From Faecalibacterium sp. (GTDB lineage: Bacteria > Bacillota > Clostridia > Oscillospirales > Ruminococcaceae), in assembly GCA_017483235.1 (NCBI GenBank), contig JAFULE010000116.1, positions 1-9,823 of the forward strand: a DNA stretch of 9,823 nucleotides, in the 5' to 3' direction. Positions within the stretch are counted from its first letter, which is position 1. Each line of letters opens with the position of its first letter. Below, in pieces: positions 4,842 to 9,823 of the stretch. Below the pieces are notes generated by a model. That model was not told the DNA's origin, did not search any database, and saw nothing but the letters and a program-made list of their open reading frames with translations. The position numbers were made by a program, and so were the translations under genes.

Positions 4842-6617
4842 ATGAGCATTTTCAATGTGTTTACGCTGATGGGCGGCATTGCAATGTTTCTGTACGGCAT
4901 GGATCTGATGGGCAAAAGCCTGGAGCAGACCGCCGGCAGCAAGCTGCAGGGCATTCTCAGCAAAATGACCTCCAACCCGGTCAAGGGCCTGCTGCTGGGT
5001 CTGGCGGTTACCGCTGTCATCCAGTCCAGCGGTGCCACCACCGTTATGGCGGTTGGCTTTGTCAACTCGGGTCTGATGACCCTCAGCCAGGCAATCGGCG
5101 TGATCATGGGCGCCAACATCGGCACCACGGTTACCGGTTGGCTGCTGTCCTTGTCCGGCCTTGAGGGCGAAAGCTTCCTGACCCAGATGCTGAACCCTGA
5201 CGCATGGAGCCCTATTCTGGGCTTTGTGGGCATCTTTATGTACATGATCTGCAAGGGTGTCAAGCATGGCGTGGGTAAGATCATGCTGGGCTTTGCCATT
5301 CTGATGTTCGGTATGGATACCATGACCACCGCTATGAAGCCGCTGGCCGGCGAGCCCTGGTTTATGGAGCTGTTCCTCTCGTTCCAGAATCCCATTCTTG
5401 GCATGATCGCCGGTGCGGTGCTTACTGCTGTTCTGCAGTCTTCTTCGGCAGCGGTGGGTATTCTGCAGGCCCTTTCGGCCACCGGTGCGGTCACCTATTC
5501 GTCGGCCATGCCCATCATTATGGGCCAGAACATCGGTACCACCATCACGGCACTGCTTTCCTCCACCGGTGCCAACAAAAACGCCAAGCGTACCGCCTTT
5601 GTACATTTGTACTTCAACCTGATCGGCTCGGTGGTGTTCCTTGTGGGCTTCTACGCCTTGAATGCAGTGCTGAAGTTCAGCTTCTTCAATGCCCAAATCG
5701 ACACCTTCGGCATTGCCATTGTACACACCGCCTTCAACGTTATCACCACCGCGCTGCTGCTGCCTTTTAATAAGATGCTGGAAAAGCTGGCCATTGCCAC
5801 TGTGCCAGATGCCCCCAACGAAGGCAAGGAAAAGCACGAGCTGCTGGACGAGCGTCTGCTGGCCACCCCCTCGGTGGCGGTTAACCGTGCAGTGATCGTG
5901 GGCGGCGACATGGCCGAGATCAGCCGCACTGCCATTCTGCAGGCCATTTCCACCGTACACAAGTGGGATGCCGTACTGGCTGATGAGATCCAACGCAAGG
6001 AAAAGGCGGTGGACCACTACGAAGACGTGCTGGGCACCTACCTGATCAAGCTGTGCACCAAACGTCTTTCGCCCGAGGATTACCACTCGGTCAACACCCT
6101 GATGCATACCATTGGCGACTTCGAGCGAATCAGTGACTACGCCACCAACATCATCGAAGCCACGCAGGATATGAAGGAAAAGGGCATCAAGTTCAGCAAG
6201 GGCGCCATGGAAGATCTGCACGTACTGGAAAGTGCATTGTGTGATATCCTCGAGCGCACTGTGGATGCTTTCCAGAAAGGCGACTGCTATCTGGCTGGCA
6301 AGATCGAGCCGATGGAAGAGGTTATCGACGGTCTGGTGCGCGAGGTAAAGGCCCGTCACATTGCCCGTATGCAGGCCGGAACCTGCAGCATCGAGCACGG
6401 CTTTATTCTGGACGATCTGCTGACCAGCTACGAGCGTGTGGCTGACCATTGCTCCAACATTGCGGTAGCGATGGTAGAGGTTGCCGAGGACAAGTTTGAC
6501 ACCCACGAATACCTTGACCACGTGCGCAGCGGCAAGAGCGCCAAGTTCGAAGAGCGATACGAAAAATACCGCGGCCGCTATACCTTTAAGGACGAAGAGC
6601 CCGACGAACAGGTCTGA
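4842..6617 (+). CDS. Na+/phosphate cotransporter with C-terminal PhoU domain (NptA/YjbB-like)
   Basis: This 591-residue inner membrane protein belongs to the Na/Pi-cotransporter (PF02690) family. The membrane half (about 1-330) carries two inverted transport repeats, each with the substrate/sodium-binding QSS motif: VTAVIQSSGATT (Q61) and LTAVLQSSSAAV (Q199). Each is followed by a GxNIGTT signature. The C-terminal half (about 345-560) is a helical PhoU-like domain with metal-binding DFERISDY (426-433) and YERVADH (530-536), thought to sense or gate phosphate flux. Members transport phosphate in or out depending on species, so direction is not settled here. ATG at 4842 has CGGAG 9 bases upstream. 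It stands alone between its own promoter and terminator. A long reading frame on the opposite strand is a shadow of this gene's codon use. Confidence 0.94.
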   Translation: MSIFNVFTLMGGIAMFLYGMDLMGKSLEQTAGSKLQGILSKMTSNPVKGLLLGLAVTAVIQSSGATTVMAVGFVNSGLMTLSQAIGVIMGANIGTTVTGWLLSLSGLEGESFLTQMLNPDAWSPILGFVGIFMYMICKGVKHGVGKIMLGFAILMFGMDTMTTAMKPLAGEPWFMELFLSFQNPILGMIAGAVLTAVLQSSSAAVGILQALSATGAVTYSSAMPIIMGQNIGTTITALLSSTGANKNAKRTAFVHLYFNLIGSVVFLVGFYALNAVLKFSFFNAQIDTFGIAIVHTAFNVITTALLLPFNKMLEKLAIATVPDAPNEGKEKHELLDERLLATPSVAVNRAVIVGGDMAEISRTAILQAISTVHKWDAVLADEIQRKEKAVDHYEDVLGTYLIKLCTKRLSPEDYHSVNTLMHTIGDFERISDYATNIIEATQDMKEKGIKFSKGAMEDLHVLESALCDILERTVDAFQKGDCYLAGKIEPMEEVIDGLVREVKARHIARMQAGTCSIEHGFILDDLLTSYERVADHCSNIAVAMVEVAEDKFDTHEYLDHVRSGKSAKFEERYEKYRGRYTFKDEEPDEQV

Positions 6618-6650
6618 GCCGACTGCCTGCGTAATTGAATCTGCAGCAAA

Positions 6651-6690
6651 GAACCCGCCACCGGTCACCGCACCGGCGGCGGGTTCTTTT
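6651..6690 (+). terminator. Rho-independent terminator of the Na/Pi cotransporter gene
   Basis: The stem GAACCCGCC (6651-6659) with GGCGGGTTC (6678-6686) encloses a further 5-bp inner stem (6661-6665 with 6672-6676) and a 6-base loop, followed by TTTT. It lies 34 bases after the stop codon. Confidence 0.92.
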
Positions 6691-6718
6691 GCGGCAGGGA
6701 TCCACCACAGGGTCCCTC

Positions 6719-6747
6719 TTGTTTGCAGCACCAAAAAAAGGTATAAT
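6719..6747 (+). promoter_or_regulatory. Promoter of the M50 protease-scpAB operon
   Basis: A perfect -10 TATAAT (6742-6747) lies 17 bases from TTGTTT (6719-6724), a partial -35. It follows the previous gene's terminator and sits about 37 bases before the M50 start, giving a leader of about 30 bases. Confidence 0.75.
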
Positions 6748-6783
6748 AACAATGTATGTTCTTGTTTTTACCGGAGAATTGCT

Positions 6784-7446
6784 ATGCTTGATCAAATTCC
6801 TGTTTACATCATCCGGGCGCTGGTATTCGTGATCGCCATTCCCTTTCACGAAATGGCCCATGCCTGGGTGTCGTATAAGCTGGGCGACCCCACCGCAAAA
6901 ATTCACGGCCGCCTCACCATGGACCCTCGGGTGCATTTTCATCCCATGGGTTTTGTTTGCATGCTGTTGTGTGGGGTGGGCTTTGCCCGGCCGGTGCCTG
7001 CCGACACCCGCAACTTCAAAAACCCCAAGGTGGGCATGGCCCTTACGGCGGCGGCAGGGCCGGCTTCCAATCTGCTGCTGGCATGGGTCAGCCTGATCGT
7101 ATACAAGCTGTTTTACTACATTGCCCCGGTTAATACGGTCAATACTTACATTGCGCTGTTCTGGTATTACATGGTCATGTGCAACCTCAGCCTTGCGGTG
7201 TTCAATCTGCTGCCGGTGCCCCCGTGGGACGGCAGCCGTATCGCGCTGCTGTTTTTGCCCCGCAAGTGGTATTTTAAGGTGATGCAGTATGAGCAGCAGA
7301 TTTTTATGGGTATGATGCTGCTGTTGGTGCTTGGCGTTCTGGACGGCCCGCTGTATTACTGCCGGGTGGTCATGTACGAGCTGCTGTCCCATACGACCGG
7401 CTTTGTCGAAACCATCCTGTTTGCCGTTTACGGTGTGGGGGTGTGA
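6784..7446 (+). CDS. Site-2-protease-like M50 family membrane metalloprotease (YwhC-like)
   Basis: This 220-residue polytopic membrane protein of the small M50/site-2-protease group would cleave substrates within or near the membrane. The zinc motif HEMAH (22-26) lies in the first hydrophobic segment (IAIPFHEMAHAW). The third zinc-ligand region, NLLPVPPWDG (141-150), holds Asp149. A conserved AAAGPASNLL segment in the middle matches the family's GP.xN motif. The minimal length without a PDZ domain fits the YwhC-type subgroup rather than RseP. ATG at 6784 has CGGAG 7 bases upstream. It is first in the operon and its stop lies 5 bases before the chosen scpA start. Its substrate is unknown; placement before scpAB is common in Clostridia and need not imply shared function. 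Confidence 0.93.
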   Translation: MLDQIPVYIIRALVFVIAIPFHEMAHAWVSYKLGDPTAKIHGRLTMDPRVHFHPMGFVCMLLCGVGFARPVPADTRNFKNPKVGMALTAAAGPASNLLLAWVSLIVYKLFYYIAPVNTVNTYIALFWYYMVMCNLSLAVFNLLPVPPWDGSRIALLFLPRKWYFKVMQYEQQIFMGMMLLLVLGVLDGPLYYCRVVMYELLSHTTGFVETILFAVYGVGV

Positions 7447-7451
7447 CCGGC

Positions 7452-8189
7452 ATGGATGCAATGACCTTTAAACTGGAAAATTTTGAGGGCCCGCTGGATC
7501 TGCTTCTGGCCCTGATCCAGAAGCACAAGATGGATCTGCACGACATCCCCATTCTGGAGTTGATCGACCAGTACACCGCCCTTATCGAGCAGTACCGCGC
7601 CCAGCGGCTGGATCTGGCCAGCGAATTCATCGAGATGGCCGCCCGTCTGGTGGAGATGAAAAGCTATCTGCTGCTGCCCCGCAGCCCCGAAGCCGAGCGG
7701 ATGAAACAGGAACTGACCGGCCAGCTGATCGAATACGAGCTGTGCAAACGAATGGCTGCCACCCTTGGAGGCATGGCGGCCGGCACCGTGATCGCAGTGC
7801 GCCGCCCCGAAAAGGTAGAGCAGGACATGACCTACACACTGCGTCATGACCCAATGATCCTTGCCGAGGCATGGGCCGGGCTGATGGGCAAAGGGGCCAG
7901 CAAGCGCGCCCCCACCACCGAAAAGTTCGAGCCTATTGTCACCGCGCCGGTGGTGTCGGTGTCCAGCCGGGTGGTGCATGTGCTGCGCGGGCTGGTCAGC
8001 GGCCGCCTTAGCCGGCTGCGCCAGCTGTTTTTGAAAACCGACAGCCGCAGCACCACAGTGGCTACTTTTCTGGCTGTGCTGGAGCTGGTGCGCCACGGCC
8101 GGCTGAAGATTGACGACAGTGAGCAGCTGACCGTCAGCCGCCAGCATCTGCATACTTCTCAGGAAGAGAGGAACTCTGAATGGACTTAA
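7452..8189 (+). CDS. scpA: Segregation and condensation protein A
   Basis: This kleisin subunit of the SMC-ScpAB condensin complex bridges the SMC head and neck and acts in origin segregation and chromosome compaction. At 245 residues it has normal length. The N-terminal SMC-neck-binding part shows the signature FEGPLDLLLALIQKHKMDL (from residue 11) and ASEFIEMAARLVEMKSYLLLP. The C-terminal winged helix that binds the SMC cap includes SRSTTVATFLAVLELVRHGRLKI (about 198-220). The start is ambiguous: GTG at 7443 (overlapping the M50 stop), ATG at 7452 or ATG at 7461. I prefer 7452 (MDAMTFKLENFEG), about 10 bases after a GGGGG tract. The gene overlaps scpB by 10 bases, so the two subunits are translationally coupled. 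Confidence 0.95.
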   Translation: MDAMTFKLENFEGPLDLLLALIQKHKMDLHDIPILELIDQYTALIEQYRAQRLDLASEFIEMAARLVEMKSYLLLPRSPEAERMKQELTGQLIEYELCKRMAATLGGMAAGTVIAVRRPEKVEQDMTYTLRHDPMILAEAWAGLMGKGASKRAPTTEKFEPIVTAPVVSVSSRVVHVLRGLVSGRLSRLRQLFLKTDSRSTTVATFLAVLELVRHGRLKIDDSEQLTVSRQHLHTSQEERNSEWT

Positions 8190-8752
8190 AACAATACAAG
8201 GCCGCAGTCGAAGCCATGTTGTTTGCCCACGCCGACCCGCTGCCCGCCGCCAGGCTGGCCGAGGTGCTGCAGATTGAGCCGGACGTGGTGGAACGGCTGC
8301 TTTACTCGCTGCAGGATGAATACGAAAAAACCGAGCACGGCATTGCGCTGCTGCAGCTGGAGGACCGCTGGCAGTTTGCCAGCAAAAAGCAGTGCGGCGA
8401 TTTTGTCAAAAAAATTCTGGACACCCGCCGCAATACTCCGCTTTCGCCCGCCGCGCTGGAGGTGCTTACCATCATCGCCTATAACCAGCCGGTCTCCCGC
8501 TCGTTCATCGAGCAGGTGCGCGGGATCGATTCCTCTTCTACTGTAGCAAGTCTGGTGGAAAAGGGCCTTGTGGAAGAGGCGGGTCGTCTGGACCTGCCCG
8601 GCCGTCCGGTCAGCTTCCGCACCACCGATGTGTTCCTGCGCACCTTTGGCATCTCCGGCATTGCCCAGCTGCCGCCGCTGCACGGCGACAGCCATGACAT
8701 GATGCTGGAAGAAGAACTGCCCGACGGTGCGGTGCAGCAGGGGATGCACTGA
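8180..8752 (+). CDS. scpB: Segregation and condensation protein B
   Basis: This 190-residue kleisin-binding dimeric subunit (KITE class) of the SMC-ScpAB complex contains two winged-helix domains. The hallmark second domain is LEVLTIIAYNQPVSRSFIEQVRG (from residue 93), followed by LVEKGLVEEAGRLDLPGRP and TTDVFLRTFGI. ATG at 8180 lies 10 bases inside the scpA end, with AGAGGA 7 bases upstream. The C-terminal tail after about residue 160 is short and acidic, and poorly conserved in the family. The next gene starts one base after the stop. Confidence 0.96.
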   Translation: MDLKQYKAAVEAMLFAHADPLPAARLAEVLQIEPDVVERLLYSLQDEYEKTEHGIALLQLEDRWQFASKKQCGDFVKKILDTRRNTPLSPAALEVLTIIAYNQPVSRSFIEQVRGIDSSSTVASLVEKGLVEEAGRLDLPGRPVSFRTTDVFLRTFGISGIAQLPPLHGDSHDMMLEEELPDGAVQQGMH

Positions 8753-8753
8753 G

Positions 8754-9434
8754 ATGGCCGCCCTGATGCTGCTGGTTCGGGTGCTGCTGTGGCTGCTGGC
8801 TGCGGTGCTGGTCATTCTGCTGGTGCTGCTGTTTGTGCCGGTTTCGGTCTGGCTGGAATACGCCGATGGGGTGTTCCGGGTGCGAATGGGAATGCTGTTT
8901 GTAAAAATCCCGGTCTGGCCGCAAAAGCCCCTGACCGAGGAACAGAAGCAGAAAAAAGAGGCCCAAAAGGCCCGCCGTGCTGCCAAAAAGGCGAAAAAAG
9001 AAGCGAAGAAAAAGGAAAAGCAGCCCCCCGCCGACCCCAATAAGCCTGCCCCAAAAAAGAAATTCAAGCTTACACTGGAAATGCTGTGCGTGCTGGTCAA
9101 TTCGGCCGGCACCCTGCTGACCAAGCTGCTGGGCGCGCTGCGCATCACCCACATCCGCATCCGGTATCCGGTCAGCGGCAGCGATGCCGCTGCCGTGGCC
9201 GAAAGCTATGGCAAAACACAGGCATGGCTGCACACCGCGCTGGGCTTTTTGAACCGGGTGTTCTGGCTGGAGTTCGATGAAGTGTATCTGACCCCTGATT
9301 TTACCGGAAATCTTGCCGGAACCGAACATTTCTCTTGTAAAATATCCGCCCGTTTGATTATAATGGTCATAGCGGGTGTTGCCTTTGTTTACACCCTGTA
9401 CAAAGAAAAAGTACTGGACCTGTTTTTGAAATAA
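8754..9434 (+). CDS. DUF2953 membrane protein (YtfI-like)
   Basis: This 226-residue protein of unknown function matches DUF2953 in layout. An N-terminal transmembrane helix (about 4-28) is followed by a short beta-like part (VWLEYADGVFRVRMGMLFVKIPVWP). A highly charged Lys/Ala/Glu-rich linker spans 60-105, a likely disordered or single-helix segment. A conserved C-terminal domain contains ITHIRIRYPVSGSDAAAVAESYGKTQAW, and a second hydrophobic segment lies near 200-216. In Bacillus subtilis the homologous pair ytfI-ytfJ is also adjacent, and the next gene here is GerW/YtfJ, which supports the call. ATG at 8754 follows the scpB stop by one base, with AGGGG about 10 bases upstream. An in-frame upstream ATG at 8727 lies inside scpB and is less likely. 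A role in the spore or envelope is suggested only by the neighbour. Confidence 0.8.
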   Translation: MAALMLLVRVLLWLLAAVLVILLVLLFVPVSVWLEYADGVFRVRMGMLFVKIPVWPQKPLTEEQKQKKEAQKARRAAKKAKKEAKKKEKQPPADPNKPAPKKKFKLTLEMLCVLVNSAGTLLTKLLGALRITHIRIRYPVSGSDAAAVAESYGKTQAWLHTALGFLNRVFWLEFDEVYLTPDFTGNLAGTEHFSCKISARLIIMVIAGVAFVYTLYKEKVLDLFLK

Positions 9435-9479
9435 AATGCCGCCCCGGCGGTAAGTTCCATTCAGAAAAGGAGAATTCTT

Positions 9480-9823
9480 ATGGCTGAACATCCCATTCAG
9501 GGCCTGATGGGCATCACTCTGGATAAGATCCGCGAAATGGTCGACTCCAACACCATCATCGGCAAGCCCATTTCCACCCCCGACGGCACCACCATTCTGC
9601 CGGTCAGCAAGGTCACCTTTGGCTTTGCCTCGGGCGGCAGCGATTTCAACAGCAAAAACAACGCAAATAAAGATCTGTTCGGCGGTGGCTCGGGCGCCGG
9701 CGTCACCATTGCCCCGGTGGCGTTTTTGGTGGTCAAGGACGGCCACGTGCGCACCATTCAGCTGTCCGACTCGTCCAGCGGTGTGGACCGCGCCATCACC
9801 ATGTTACCCGAGCTGGTGGACAA
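9480..9823 (+). CDS. ytfJ: GerW/YtfJ family sporulation protein, partial
   Basis: The gene is cut by the right window edge after 114 codons. The start MAEHPIQGLMGITLDKIREMVDSNTIIG, then TPDGTTILPVSKVTFGFASGGSDF, the glycine-rich FGGGSGAGV (67-75) and APVAFLVV match YtfJ/GerW closely. In B. subtilis this family is made in the forespore and affects germination. Homologues also occur in Clostridia, including some not known to sporulate. ATG at 9480 has AAGGAG 7 bases upstream. The 45-base gap after the DUF2953 gene holds no terminator, so it is probably part of the same operon; a separate sporulation promoter in the gap was not recognised. Roughly the last quarter of the protein should lie outside the window. 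Confidence 0.93.
   Translation, partial: MAEHPIQGLMGITLDKIREMVDSNTIIGKPISTPDGTTILPVSKVTFGFASGGSDFNSKNNANKDLFGGGSGAGVTIAPVAFLVVKDGHVRTIQLSDSSSGVDRAITMLPELVD

Noticed and set aside
4755..6752. A 665-codon open frame on the minus strand opposite the Na/Pi cotransporter gene
   Set aside because: It mirrors the codon pattern of the plus-strand gene, is rich in His, Gln and Gly with no recognisable domain, and runs through the opposite gene's promoter and terminator. The plus-strand product has clear family motifs.
9438..9451. Small GC hairpin between the DUF2953 and GerW genes
   Set aside because: Only about 4 bp of stem without a T run, too weak to be a terminator.
1..9823. Defence systems, toxin-antitoxin pairs, insertion sequences, CRISPR arrays, tRNA genes
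   Set aside because: I looked on both strands and saw no repeat array, transposase, integrase, restriction or toxin motif, or tRNA-like cloverleaf. Every substantial coding region is explained by recognisable families.

Overview
The window looks like a chromosomal segment of a fairly GC-rich gut-type Clostridia, most likely an Oscillospiraceae/Ruminococcaceae member near Faecalibacterium, Gemmiger or Subdoligranulum. This is inferred from gene content and protein flavour: DUF4250, zinc-ribbon L28, ScpA-ScpB beside DUF2953-GerW, and an 'EGNRTYSG' acyltransferase. I see no mobile element, tRNA, rRNA, CRISPR array or prophage gene.

The left half (about 1-4464) is read entirely on the minus strand, in several short transcription units. 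At the left edge is the N-terminal part of a PlsC-like lysophospholipid acyltransferase, with its own likely promoter. Next comes a polar amino acid ABC importer ordered binding protein, permease, ATPase. It has a good promoter, an intercistronic GC hairpin after the binding-protein gene and a strong terminator after the ATPase. Then comes a two-gene unit of a DUF4250 small protein and an esterase-like alpha/beta hydrolase, followed by a terminator. The last unit is rpmB (ribosomal protein L28) with its own promoter and terminator.

A 377-bp divergent intergenic region (4465-4841) separates the halves. It carries the rpmB promoter, which is embedded in an inverted repeat. It also holds an AT-rich nest of palindromes and a near-consensus promoter for the rightward gene.

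The right half (4842-9823) is read on the plus strand. A Na/Pi-cotransporter-PhoU fusion gene stands alone and ends in a clear terminator. A perfect TATAAT promoter then begins a tight operon: site-2-protease-like M50 metalloprotease, scpA, scpB, a DUF2953 membrane protein (YtfI-like) and a GerW/YtfJ-family sporulation protein cut by the window edge. The operon joins SMC-ScpAB chromosome segregation with envelope or sporulation-associated proteins.

The window is mostly ordinary housekeeping sequence, and I found no convincing new multi-gene system. The points most worth a second look are the esterase-like protein whose nucleophile serine is replaced by aspartate and which carries an in-frame 24-bp duplication, the amino acid binding protein lacking the usual carboxylate-binding arginine, and the palindromic, possibly Pho-box-like region upstream of the phosphate transporter gene.
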